DNA from: Euclidia mi
Taxonomy: Eukaryota > Arthropoda > Insecta > Lepidoptera > Erebidae
Reading direction: 5' to 3'
DNA: 64,000 nucleotides
Assembly: GCA_944739405.2 (NCBI GenBank)
Contig: OX123193.2
Location: 21,255,516-21,319,515, forward strand
The notes beneath the pieces are model-generated. The model worked only from the letters and a program-made list of their open reading frames with translations, ran no database searches and was not told the origin of the DNA. A program made the position numbers and the translations under genes. Shown here piece by piece: positions 1 to 8,733 of the stretch (position 1 is the first letter of the stretch; every line of letters begins with the position of its first letter).

Positions 1-15
1 ATATGTCCAGAGCAA

Positions 16-690
16 ATGAAACTGCACGTGAGGGGATTGCAGAAGACCAGGAACGGAGGTATTATTATCAGCACCGAGTCAAAGGATGACATTGAAAAAC
101 TTCGGCGTTCAACACAATTGAGTAGTTCGGGATTGAAGGTAGAAGACCCCCACAAAAGAAGACCTAGGATAACAGTTGTTGGTGTACCTACGGCCCTTCG
201 TGACCAAGATGTCTATGACTGCATTTACGAACAGAACCTGACCGATAAGATACCTAATTTGTCACGTGAGTCCTTCTTGTCTAGCATTAAGTTGAGCCAC
301 AAATCAGGTAAAAGAGATGCATCAACATGTAACTTTATTATAGAAGTACCTGCCAACATTAGGAAAGTCCTCATTAACCAGGCTAGAGCCTTTATCAACT
401 GGACGTCCTGCCCCGTTCGCGACTTTACCCTTGTGACCAGGTGCTTCAAATGCCAACAGTACGGACTTGCGGCGAAGACTTGCCGCGAGACCAATCAGAC
501 GTGTGGACATTGCGGTGAACTCGGACATGAAACAAAGGATTGCAACAAGAAAGACAAGACGCCGAAATGTGCAACATCCTTGCGTTTTAAAAATCCAAGT
601 AACCACAAAACTGGTGACCTCGAATGCTCAGCGAAGAAAATTTCAGAATTGAGGTATATCAATTCCATAGATTATAATGAGGGCGCCTAA
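16..690 (+). CDS. LINE ORF1 (gag-like, CCHC zinc knuckles)
   Basis: ORF1 proteins of these LINEs bind the element RNA and form the transposition RNP. Cysteine-rich knuckles sit near the C-terminus. The first is CFKCQQYGLAAKTC (residues about 143-156), where the expected His is Leu. The second, CGHCGELGHETKDC (about 163-176), is a complete C-x2-C-x4-H-x4-C. A third cysteine cluster follows near residue 186. The first Met is at 16, but homologous ORF1s are longer, so the N-terminus is probably outside the window and the start is arbitrary. The ORF ends at 690, about 80 bases before the endonuclease ORF. The lost His suggests decay, in keeping with the broken RT downstream. Confidence 0.75.
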   Translation: MKLHVRGLQKTRNGGIIISTESKDDIEKLRRSTQLSSSGLKVEDPHKRRPRITVVGVPTALRDQDVYDCIYEQNLTDKIPNLSRESFLSSIKLSHKSGKRDASTCNFIIEVPANIRKVLINQARAFINWTSCPVRDFTLVTRCFKCQQYGLAAKTCRETNQTCGHCGELGHETKDCNKKDKTPKCATSLRFKNPSNHKTGDLECSAKKISELRYINSIDYNEGA

Positions 691-768
691 GAGCGTCGCC
701 TATTATCATATTAGTCTTGAGCTAGCTTGTAAGCGTCTATAAGTTTCTTTTTAGTTTCGTTATAATAT

Positions 769-1113
769 ATGGCTAATCACTTAATTAAAGATCTAGATGA
801 TAGTTTAGTTTACGTGTCTAAAATAAGCGATACTGAAAATTGTAGACATTATCTTTCCGATTTCAACAACCCACTATCCATACTAACTCAAAACATCCGC
901 AGTATATATAAAAACATAGATAGTCTAGGCGTTTTCTTACAAAGGCTTGATACCGAGTGTGATATTGTCCTCACGGAAAGCTGGCTTTCAAACAGAAATA
1001 AGAACATACCGACATTACCAGGGTACAATAGTTTCTACGCAAAGTTATCTTTAAACCAGTACGATGGCATAGTGGTATACACAAAAATAGCTTTACACCT
1101 TACTGTCGAAGAG
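769..1113 (+). pseudogene. LINE ORF2, APE-type endonuclease N-terminal part
   Basis: This is the N-terminal part of the apurinic-type (EEP) endonuclease that nicks target DNA for target-primed reverse transcription. Visible motifs are LTQNIRSIYKNIDS near residues 40-53, with the metal-binding Asn region, and DIVLTESWL, whose Glu is the catalytic acidic residue of the family. The frame is open to the LTR junction at 1113. The few residues beyond it in the continuous ORF (to 1125) belong to the LTR. The domain continues at 7323, so the gene is physically disrupted. Confidence 0.8.
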
Positions 1114-1267
1114 TGTAGTGTGTAATTGATGTAATGTACCTATGTTATACTTGTGTATGTGTATGTAATCAACATGTCTATTTGATCATGTGTAATCCTA
1201 AAATATAGAGAGTATTATTAGAGCAGTCAGTGGTATCATTTCTCTCCCAAATACCTTCGCCTTTACA
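1114..1267 (+). repeat. Element A 5' LTR
   Basis: A 154-bp LTR starting TGTAGTGTGTAATTG and ending CCTTTACA, directly followed by the primer-binding site. TGTAGT at the LTR start is also seen in 412-type elements. It differs from the 3' LTR only at ATTTGATC (here) versus ATTTAATC. The exact last base (1266 or 1267) is uncertain because the 3' copy lacks the terminal A. Confidence 0.9.
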
Positions 1268-1280
1268 TGGCGACCCTGCC
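1268..1280 (+). promoter_or_regulatory. Element A primer-binding site
   Basis: TGGCGACCCTGCC directly follows the 5' LTR. The first eight bases match the tRNA-Arg-type primer-binding site described for mdg1/412-clade elements. It would prime minus-strand DNA synthesis. Confidence 0.75.
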
Positions 1281-1388
1281 TACGGGCGTTCGCGCGCGCA
1301 TCAGATCTCGTTACTTGCGTTACCGACACCTCTATGCCATATAAGGCTCGTGCTTCAAACAATCGGACTTTGGTGAGCAAGTTTAAAG

Positions 1389-1499
1389 ATGTTTAAATTA
1401 TTAGTAGTAATTACGCTCGCTATTACGATACGTCGTGTTCGTTTCTCTGTGCAAAAATACTACAGTTTCGAACTAAACAATGGGTGCCAAGCAAACTAA
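1389..1499 (+). CDS. Small leader ORF with signal-peptide-like start (element A)
   Basis: A 36-codon ORF in the element A leader, 120 bases after the LTR. It begins MFKLLVVITLAITIRR, a Lys, then a hydrophobic stretch, then Arg, as in a signal peptide or small membrane anchor. It overlaps the start of the next leader ORF (ATG at 1480) in another frame. It could be a translated product, an upstream ORF that tunes downstream initiation, or chance. I see no close family. Confidence 0.35.
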   Translation: MFKLLVVITLAITIRRVRFSVQKYYSFELNNGCQAN

Positions 1500-1785
1500 A
1501 GAGGAGACCTTAGTGGTGCAAAACATAGTTGGCGGTTCCAACAACTTACATCTAGAGGAGGTAAAATTCCATGTTTCTACAATCACTATACTGCTAGCTA
1601 TAGTGGTGCTGGTGCTGGGAATCGGCGTTTTATACTATATTCTGCAGTTGTACCGGCGTTGTCATGTACGCTGGATAAGCCAGGAAATATACAGGCGTTC
1701 AATATCTCGGAGATCGAGTTCGAGGCGGACTGGCCATTCTCCTGAAAAAGGATTACATGGGCGACCCAAGGTTGAGATGGTATGA
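1480..1785 (+). CDS. Small myristoylation-motif membrane protein ORF (element A leader)
   Basis: A 101-codon ORF between LTR and gag. It starts MGAKQTKEE, which fits the N-myristoylation pattern (Gly2, Thr6). A strongly hydrophobic segment spans about residues 33-56 (ITILLAIVVLVLGIGVLYYI and neighbours). A basic tail, RRCHVRW and then RRSISRRSSSRR, follows it. The predicted topology is a lipid-anchored or single-pass membrane protein with a basic cytoplasmic tail. mdg1/412-type elements are known to have short ORFs ahead of gag, but I cannot name a function. The tail after about residue 65 is less protein-like and may be a decayed or frame-shifted end. Confidence 0.5.
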   Translation: MGAKQTKEETLVVQNIVGGSNNLHLEEVKFHVSTITILLAIVVLVLGIGVLYYILQLYRRCHVRWISQEIYRRSISRRSSSRRTGHSPEKGLHGRPKVEMV

Positions 1786-2141
1786 AAACAAAGATAGCGG
1801 TTCACTACGTACCTACATCGGCTCTCGGCTACAATCTATGATCCCTAGTATGTTAAAAGTGTCAAAAGTGTTAAAAGTGAATATCTAAGTGACGAGTGAA
1901 ATTTGGTTAAATGTGTAAATAACAAAAAAAAAATTTTTAATCGTTCGGCTTAATCTTAAATAAAACGTAACCGCGAAGTGTAAACCGTTAAATATTACAA
2001 CAACAAAGCGCGTGAAATGGACTTTGAACTATATAATTATAAGTGCATAATCGTAATATTTTACTCTCAGCCCTGAATAATAAATAAAAATATGTTATGT
2101 TTACGTATATCTAATAATATTAGTGTTAATTATGGTAAGTT

Positions 2142-2954
2142 ATGGCACATACCTTAGAAACTTTATATGAGGAACTCAAAGCTATTAAAACATATTTGAT
2201 AAAAATTGGCCCTGACCGTAGGCGTGGTAATATATTAGAGAAAAAGTTGTCTGAAGCAAAGATAGTTTTTGAAAAATATACTAATGTAACAGACTTAATT
2301 TTAGCTGATATAAAAAAGGGTAAAGTGGATCAAAACGAGCAAATATTAATTGATAAATTTTGTATTGATTTTGTGTCATTGTATAATCGAATTTTAGAGT
2401 TGTGTTCAATGGCTAGTACTAGTAATAGTAGTAATACTAGTGATAACAGTAACAACCAAGATATTAAGATGGAGTCTTTTAATTTGAAAGTAGCTCTGAG
2501 TTTGTTACCTATGATTACAATTGATAATGAATGTTCCTATAAACAATTAATTGATAATATAGAATATTATAGCTCGCTATTAATTAAGGATGAGTGTAAA
2601 CTAAATTTAATTCAATTCGTATTAAGGAGCAGGTTGTCTCAGCATGCTAAATTACAATTGAAATCTGAGTATACAAAAGTTGAGGATTTAATTACAGATA
2701 TGCGTAGGGTTTTATTGCCTCAAAAGTCACCTATCGCAATCCAAAATAAGATACAGCAATTAAAACAAAATAATTTGTCTGTTGAGGAGTATGGTAATCA
2801 GCTTTCAGAACTTTTTGTGGACCTTACGGTATCACAAGCCAAAGGAGATTTGCAGACATATAAAATAATTAAACCTCTCAATGAAAAATTAGTAATTAAA
2901 AAAATTTGCCGATGGCTTGCGAAACCGGCGTCTTTCAACTATTATTGCAGCTAG
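2142..2954 (+). CDS. gag: Element A gag, N-terminal part (capsid-like)
   Basis: Gag builds the intracellular virus-like particle. This 270-codon ORF starts at ATG 2142 and is Lys-rich and helical, with an N-terminal coiled-coil-like region (residues about 1-95). A Ser/Asn-rich linker follows near residue 90, then a capsid-like segment through LRSRLSQHAKLQL and VEEYGNQLSEL. The natural continuation (RNRRLSTIIAARNYESMKDA) lies in the next frame from about 2917. The frame changes in or near the A7 run at about 2899-2905. That is either a 1-base indel in the homopolymer or, less likely, programmed slippage; the last 15 or so residues of this ORF are out-of-frame readthrough. Confidence 0.7.
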   Translation: MAHTLETLYEELKAIKTYLIKIGPDRRRGNILEKKLSEAKIVFEKYTNVTDLILADIKKGKVDQNEQILIDKFCIDFVSLYNRILELCSMASTSNSSNTSDNSNNQDIKMESFNLKVALSLLPMITIDNECSYKQLIDNIEYYSSLLIKDECKLNLIQFVLRSRLSQHAKLQLKSEYTKVEDLITDMRRVLLPQKSPIAIQNKIQQLKQNNLSVEEYGNQLSELFVDLTVSQAKGDLQTYKIIKPLNEKLVIKKICRWLAKPASFNYYCS

Positions 2955-3369
2955 GAACTACGAGTCGATGAAGGACGCGATACAAGGTGCGAAGGATGAG
3001 GAGACATCCACGGCTGGTACGTCTCCAGGTTCCGGTGAGATCCTAGGTATGTATTCTCCGAGAGGGAGACAACAGAATTATCGTGGCCTTCGTAATAATT
3101 ATTATAATAGGTCATATTTTTATAGAGGTCGTAAAAATGATTCCAGTGCTTATCGCGGTCACCACAACTATCGAGGGGGTGCGCAGGCGCAGCAGCAGAG
3201 CCGCGGTGCCACTCAGCGTGGTCGAGAATCATCGCGTGGTACAAGTAAGTCCTACCATAGAAACCGCGGTAACCAAAGGATATGCCAAAACTATTCAAAT
3301 AATCGTTCGGTTCAAGTTTTAACAGATTCTGAAAACAATGAGACAATAAATCAGTTTTTTCGTGAATAA
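2917..3369 (+). CDS. gag: Element A gag, C-terminal part (RGG-rich nucleocapsid)
   Basis: This continues gag in the +1-shifted frame. After RNRRLSTIIAARNYESMKDA comes an Arg/Gly/Tyr-rich stretch (YRGLRNNYYNRSYFYRGR, then RGG and SRG repeats) and RNRGNQRICQNY. There is no CCHC knuckle. mdg1/412-type Gag proteins bind RNA with such basic Arg-rich tails, so this supports the clade call. The Met at 2917 is not a real start. The ORF overlaps the protease ORF by 8 bases (3362-3369), so another frame change is needed for a Gag-Pol product. Confidence 0.65.
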   Translation: MRNRRLSTIIAARNYESMKDAIQGAKDEETSTAGTSPGSGEILGMYSPRGRQQNYRGLRNNYYNRSYFYRGRKNDSSAYRGHHNYRGGAQAQQQSRGATQRGRESSRGTSKSYHRNRGNQRICQNYSNNRSVQVLTDSENNETINQFFRE

Positions 3370-3790
3370 TAAGATTATTTTAGCTACTGATACTAATTAT
3401 TACATTAAGTTGTCGGCAAATAGCATACCATTTTCGTGGTTAGTGGATACCGGCGCTACAATTTCGGCGTTGAAATATAAGTATGTTCTAGAACAAAACT
3501 TTCCACTCCATAAAAAGGACGTAATTATAAATGGAATTGGTGGCAAAGTCCATGCAATTGGATATGTATATTTAACGTTGACTTCGGGTGAACATTGCCT
3601 TAAATGTATTAAGTTTTATGTATTTGATTCTCTGCCATGTAGGGCAAATGGCATCATCGGTCAAGACTTTCTTAGTAAACATAGTTCTATATTAGATTTT
3701 AGTAATGAAACTTTTACATTATGGACACAGAATAATTTTAAATTAGTTTTACCTTTACTAAGATATAATAATAATTTCACCAAGATGTGA
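3362..3790 (+). CDS. pro: Element A aspartic protease
   Basis: A retroviral-type aspartic protease that would cleave Gag and Pol. The active-site motif is LVDTGATISAL (about residues 29-39), with the flap and second-loop region at GIIGQDFL near residue 100. The 142-codon length is normal for a gypsy protease with flanks. The ORF overlaps the end of gag in the next frame and stops at 3790. The following pol ORF is again in another frame and is open from about 3789. Whether these shifts are programmed or mutational cannot be told here; neither junction shows a canonical -1 heptamer. Confidence 0.8.
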   Translation: MNNKIILATDTNYYIKLSANSIPFSWLVDTGATISALKYKYVLEQNFPLHKKDVIINGIGGKVHAIGYVYLTLTSGEHCLKCIKFYVFDSLPCRANGIIGQDFLSKHSSILDFSNETFTLWTQNNFKLVLPLLRYNNNFTKM

Positions 3791-3830
3791 ATCTATACAT
3801 TACTTTCAGACAGAGTTTACTGACGAGTGT

Positions 3831-6800
3831 GTGGTACATTCTAAGGAAATTAGTGAGGGTGTATTTTTAGCTAGTTGTATTGCTAAGCCAGTAAACGGTC
3901 TAATACCAATTAAGATATTAAATACCACGGATAAGTCTTGTACATTATCTAACGTCAATCCATATATAGAAAAGTTAAGTGAATATAACATTTGTAATTT
4001 TGATAAGTCAGGAAATGATGCAATTCGAGTAAAACAATTATTTTCAGCTTTGAACTTGAAACATCTTAATAAGGAAGAACAAATATCGATTGAGAATTTG
4101 TGCGCTAAGTACTCGGATATTTTTTATTTGCCAGGAGACAAACTGTCTACAACTAGTATTTATAAACATTCAATTAGTTTGAAACCAAATGTTGTTCCTG
4201 TATTCACTAAACCCTATCGTTTACCACATTCTCAAAAGGGAGAAATTAAACAACAAATTGATAAAATGTTAAGTGAAGGGGTCATTGAACCTTGTCAAAG
4301 TGAATGGTCTAGCCCCGTGTTACTAGTTCCGAAAAAGACGGATTCAACCGGTCAGAAAAAGTGGCGATTAGTTATTGATTATCGTAAATTAAATAATTGT
4401 ATTGAAGACGACAAGTTTCCATTACCTAATATTTCCGAAGTACTCGATTCACTTTCTGGTTCAGTTTATTTTTCACATTTAGATATGTATCAAGGTTATT
4501 ATAATATAAATCTTGAAAAAAATAGCAGAAAGTACACTGCATTTTGTTCAGGACAGTATCAGATGACTCGAATGCCCATGGGGTTGAAAACGAGTCCAGG
4601 ATCTTTTTCTAGAATGATGACTATGGCCATGACTGGATTAACATACGAAAAATGTCTGGTCTACTTAGATGATTTGGTGGTCTTTGGAAGACAATTAAGT
4701 ATACATAATAGAAACCTACAAGATGTATTTGAGCGGTTAAGAAAAGTTAATTTAAAACTTAACCCTCAAAAATGTCAATTTTTGAAGAAAGAGTTGCTTT
4801 ATTTAGGCCATGTAGTATCTGGCGACGGCGTATTACCTGACCCGGATAAAATAAAAGTTGTACAAAATTATCCGTGTCCGACTAATGTAGATGAAACTAG
4901 GAGATTTGTTGCCTTTGTTAACTTTTATAGGAAATTTATTCCAAACTTCGCAGAGTTAGCCTATCCACTTAATAAATTATGCCGTAAAAATGCTTCTTTT
5001 GTATGGAACGAAAAGTGTCAATACTCATTTGAAAAATTAAAAGAAAAAATATTATCTCCACCGGTTTTACAATATCCCGATTTTTCTGAACAAAATGAAT
5101 TCGTTGTTCAGACGGATGCTTCTAATTACGCAATCGGTGCAATTTTATCAAATAAAAATGGAAAGCCAGTAGCTTTCGCTAGTAGGACACTAAATAAATC
5201 TGAAGTGAATTACCCAACTATTGATAAGGAATTGCTAGCTATAGTTTGGGCAATTAAACATTTTCGGCCATATTTATATGGGAAACATTTTAAAATCTTG
5301 ACAGATCATAGACCTTTAATTTCTTTATTTAACATGAAAGACCCATCTAGTAGATTATTTAAATTTAGGTTACTGTTAGAAGAATATGATTTTACTATAG
5401 AACATGTTAAGGGTTCGGATAATACGGCTGCAGACGCATTATCTCGAATTTCCATAACATCTAATGATTTAAAACACATGCATGAATCATGTGTCTCGGT
5501 TATGACTAGAGCTCAGAAAAGAAACTTGACTGACAATACTTGTAATAAAGATACGAGTAGTACTTCTACAGTTTGGCCTGATCAACCAAACGTCTCTCGT
5601 ATTAGTTCGAACGAATCTGTAGAATTACGTTTCATTGACGCTTACAAGCTAGAGGAGTATAGGAAAAATGGTACTATAAATAAAGAGAGTAAGATTTTTA
5701 TATATGTTCCTAATGAAAGAACTATATATGTTAAATATGTATCTTCTCCATCACAAATATCGCGAGACGAATTTGTGAGAGAGTTACAAGACTTTTGCAA
5801 AAGTATAAATATTACTGAAATATATTTAATAAAAAGTAATAAGAATAATATTTTTATAGAAAAGTTATTAAATGAGATAGATAATACAAAGGATTGGACC
5901 GGTCCCCAATTACATATAGTAAAGGATGTACATCGAATAGAAAATAAAGATGATAAACGAGTAATTTTGAACGATTTTCATCTCTTACCCACGAGTGGCC
6001 ACGCGGGTGTGAGACGAATGTTCAATAACATTAAAAAATATTATTATTGGACAGGATTAGAAAATGATATTAAGGAATTTGTCAAAAGATGCGACAAATG
6101 TCAAAAACAAAAATATTCTACTCATAATATTAAGCAACCAATGGAGATAACTACCACAGCGCATACTGCGTTTGAGAAAATTTATATTGACTTAGTAGGA
6201 CCTCTAGACAGAGATACTTATAATTATAGTTATATTCTCACGTTACAGTGTGAACTAACTAAATATATTGAGGCCTATCCTTTAGTTACTAAGACAACAG
6301 AAGAAGTCGCGAAAGCATTAGTCAATAATTTTATATTAAGGTATGGAGTACCGAAGGTGATAGCGACAGATCGTGGGACAGAGTTTCTCTCATCAACATT
6401 TAAGGAGGTATGTAAACTTTTGAATGTCAAACAGTTAAACTCTACTGCTTATCATCACCAAAGCATAGGTGCCTTGGAGAACACACATAAACATTTAAAC
6501 TCATATCTTCGTATTCAAACAGACAATCACCCTGAGACATGGAGTACATGGCTCCCATTTTGGTCATTTTGCTATAATACTTCGGTTCATTCATCTACTA
6601 AATATACTCCTTACGAGTTAGTTTTTGGTAAAAAGTGCTGTTTGCCTAGTAATTTTACGAATATAAATAGAGTAGATCCACTCTATAATTATGATTATTA
6701 TCCATTTGAATTAAAATTTAGACTACAAAAGTCTTTGAAAGATGCTAGAGACAACCTTCTCAAAAGTAAATTAGAACGAAAAGAGCGATATGATAAAAAT

Positions 6801-6989
6801 GTAAATCCAACAACTTATCATTCTGATGACTTAGTTTTAGTTAAGAATAATATGTGTAATAAATTAGATTGTGTTTATTCTGGGCCATATAGAGTTATTT
6901 CTGACGAGTCACCGAATGTCAAAATATTGAAGAATGGAAAAGTAGATGTTATTCACAAAAATAGAACTAAATTGTACCACCAACAGTAA
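3831..6989 (+). CDS. pol: Element A reverse transcriptase-RNase H-integrase
   Basis: A 1052-codon ORF with all Pol enzymatic domains. RT spans about residues 120-330, with VIDYRKLN, the DNA-binding LDMYQGYYNI region and the catalytic YLDDLVVFG (YLDD at 278-281). RNase H follows at about 400-540 (QTDASNYAIGA, KELLAIVWA, LTDHRPLI). Integrase is at about 710-1052. It has an HHCC zinc finger (HAGVRRM...CDKCQ), a DDE core (YIDLVGPL, ATDRGTEF, GALENTHK) and a C-terminal GPY module (SGPYRVI). No stop interrupts it. The frame is open upstream to about 3789, so the Met at 3831 is probably not the true beginning. This is the best-preserved pol in the window with that of element C. Confidence 0.93.
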   Translation: MVHSKEISEGVFLASCIAKPVNGLIPIKILNTTDKSCTLSNVNPYIEKLSEYNICNFDKSGNDAIRVKQLFSALNLKHLNKEEQISIENLCAKYSDIFYLPGDKLSTTSIYKHSISLKPNVVPVFTKPYRLPHSQKGEIKQQIDKMLSEGVIEPCQSEWSSPVLLVPKKTDSTGQKKWRLVIDYRKLNNCIEDDKFPLPNISEVLDSLSGSVYFSHLDMYQGYYNINLEKNSRKYTAFCSGQYQMTRMPMGLKTSPGSFSRMMTMAMTGLTYEKCLVYLDDLVVFGRQLSIHNRNLQDVFERLRKVNLKLNPQKCQFLKKELLYLGHVVSGDGVLPDPDKIKVVQNYPCPTNVDETRRFVAFVNFYRKFIPNFAELAYPLNKLCRKNASFVWNEKCQYSFEKLKEKILSPPVLQYPDFSEQNEFVVQTDASNYAIGAILSNKNGKPVAFASRTLNKSEVNYPTIDKELLAIVWAIKHFRPYLYGKHFKILTDHRPLISLFNMKDPSSRLFKFRLLLEEYDFTIEHVKGSDNTAADALSRISITSNDLKHMHESCVSVMTRAQKRNLTDNTCNKDTSSTSTVWPDQPNVSRISSNESVELRFIDAYKLEEYRKNGTINKESKIFIYVPNERTIYVKYVSSPSQISRDEFVRELQDFCKSINITEIYLIKSNKNNIFIEKLLNEIDNTKDWTGPQLHIVKDVHRIENKDDKRVILNDFHLLPTSGHAGVRRMFNNIKKYYYWTGLENDIKEFVKRCDKCQKQKYSTHNIKQPMEITTTAHTAFEKIYIDLVGPLDRDTYNYSYILTLQCELTKYIEAYPLVTKTTEEVAKALVNNFILRYGVPKVIATDRGTEFLSSTFKEVCKLLNVKQLNSTAYHHQSIGALENTHKHLNSYLRIQTDNHPETWSTWLPFWSFCYNTSVHSSTKYTPYELVFGKKCCLPSNFTNINRVDPLYNYDYYPFELKFRLQKSLKDARDNLLKSKLERKERYDKNVNPTTYHSDDLVLVKNNMCNKLDCVYSGPYRVISDESPNVKILKNGKVDVIHKNRTKLYHQQ

Positions 6990-7158
6990 TATTTTAGATA
7001 TTACACAAAGTTTTTATCTTTTATTTATAATTTGTATACCTATTTTTAAAACTACTGAATCAATTATGTATTAAATTAAAGCGTATAGTATTTTACGTAC
7101 CATTAGCTAAGGATAATAAAATAAAACAAAATTGTAATTTTATTTTATTTTTACACCG

Positions 7159-7168
7159 CCTTGGGAGG
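7159..7168 (+). promoter_or_regulatory. Element A polypurine tract
   Basis: CCTTGGGAGG, purine-rich at its 3' end, lies directly before the 3' LTR, where plus-strand priming occurs in LTR elements. Confidence 0.6.
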
Positions 7169-7321
7169 TGTAGTGTGTAATTGATGTAATGTACCTATGT
7201 TATACTTGTGTATGTGTATGTAATCAACATGTCTATTTAATCATGTGTAATCCTAAAATATAGAGAGTATTATTAGAGCAGTCAGTGGTATCATTTCTCT
7301 CCCAAATACCTTCGCCTTTAC
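7169..7321 (+). repeat. Element A 3' LTR
   Basis: A 153-bp copy of the 5' LTR with one substitution. It ends CCTTTAC and is followed by TATCCAAGAAGG, the resumed LINE endonuclease. Confidence 0.9.
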
Positions 7322-7322
7322 T

Positions 7323-8733
7323 ATCCAAGAAGGTAATTGTCTTATTATTAAAATCGGTTCGGAGATAGCAATAATAGCTATTTATAGGTCTCCTGCCTTT
7401 AGAAATTTTGAAGTATTTAATAACTCATTAGATAACATTTTACAGGGTCTTTCTTCCTTTCCTAACATTATTATAATTGGCGACCTAAATATTAATATTA
7501 ATTCTGAAAATAATGATGCTGGCACCCAAGATTATCTGAACCTTTGTGCATATCATGGAATTTTGCCTTCTCACACATTTCCAACACATCAAAGTGGGTC
7601 ATGCTTAGATCACGTCATGCTCAAAACTAAGCTACCGTATTTAACACTTGTTACTAACTCAAAAATAACAGACCATTGCGCGATTTTGTTTACGCTTGAA
7701 TTAATGCATTCTAAGCATCGTTCGCGTCCGCAGCAAAGGTCAAAACTTAATATGACTAACCTAGAACGTGATTTATGCAATATTGACTTTGGCCCAGTTT
7801 ACAATTCTGCTGATGCTACCACTTCTATGTCTTATGTTATTAACAACTTACAAACAGCTTTTTTTAAAAACACCAATGTAATTAATTTGAGTAACAAAAA
7901 TAATAATATTAAACCTTGGATAACTCCTGGCCTTATTAAGTGCATTCGGCACCGTGATAGACTACATAAAAGAGCTAAGCAAAATCCAAATAATTTAACC
8001 TTACAAACAGTCTATAAGCGTTATAGAAACTTCTGCAATAGAATCCTAAGAATAACAAAAATCGAGTATGACAAATCTCAAATATCAGAAGCCGGCAATA
8101 ACACTAAGCGATTGTGGAAGTACGTTAAGTCTGTAACATATACGTCGAAACAAAATAAGTGCGATACAAGTTTATTATATACAGATCGTACCCCTCTTTC
8201 ATCTGCTGATAACGTCAATAGCTTTTTGGCTAACATTGGTGTAAAATTGGCTGAATAAATTCAAAAAACATGTAACAATCATCCAAAAAATGCTATTTCA
8301 ACCGTTCCGACATATAATAGTACTGGCAAGTCTTTTGTTTTACTAGAACCGGATGAAAGTGAAGTAGAACGAATTATCCTATCACTAAGACATAGCTCAG
8401 CAGCAGGGTGGGACGGTATTAGCACTGCAATACTGAAAACCTTTAGGCACATACTGATACCTCCATTAACTCACATTTTCCGAATTTGCCTGTCAGAAGG
8501 AATCTTCCCCAAATGCATCAAAAAGGCAGTAGTAATTCCCATACACAAATTAGGGCAAAAGGATCTGGTAACTAATTACAGGCCAATCTCACTACTACCT
8601 TCGATATCTAAAGTACTCGAGAAAATTATAAACAATAGATTAGTTTCATATCTTGAAAATAACTCCCTCTTCTCCCACAAGCAATTCGGCTTCAGATCAA
8701 AGTTATCTGCAGCAGATGCACACCTTGACTAAT
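7323..8733 (+). pseudogene. LINE ORF2: endonuclease C-terminal part, linker and RT start
   Basis: One frame is open from the element A junction to 8733 apart from a stop at 8256-8258. It carries the endonuclease motifs AIYRSPA, IIGDLNIN, SGSCLDHVML and ITDHCAILF; the Asp/Asn and His residues are the EEP catalytic set. After the stop the same frame runs into RT motifs SSAAGWDGIS, NYRPISLLPS and KQFGFRS. At about 8710 the coding sense moves to another frame. The stop and shift make this a pseudogene. Confidence 0.8.

Larger units (their letters stand above)
1..1113 (+). mobile_element. Jockey-superfamily LINE, 5' part (split by element A)
   Basis: This is the 5' portion of a non-LTR retrotransposon whose beginning lies left of the window. 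It holds an ORF1 with zinc knuckles followed by the start of an endonuclease ORF. The coding sequence stops abruptly at about 1113, where an LTR begins, and the same endonuclease resumes at 7322 in the same orientation. The two parts are one element split by a later insertion. Superfamily placement rests on the ORF1 plus APE-endonuclease plus RT layout without RNase H; the exact clade (Jockey, CR1-like or Daphne) is not resolved. Confidence 0.85.
1114..7321 (+). mobile_element. Element A: mdg1/412-type Ty3/gypsy LTR retrotransposon
   Basis: A complete 6.2-kb LTR element inserted in the LINE. It has near-identical LTRs starting TGTAGT, a primer-binding site beginning TGGCGACC (the tRNA-Arg-type site known from mdg1 and 412), two small leader ORFs, gag, protease, and a 1052-codon RT-RNase H-integrase ORF. 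It has no env. The RT shows the mdg1-type YLDDLVVFG. The two LTRs differ at one site in about 153, so the insertion is recent. No 4-bp target duplication is visible (AGAG before, TATC after), and the final A of the 5' LTR is missing or changed in the 3' LTR. Confidence 0.92.
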
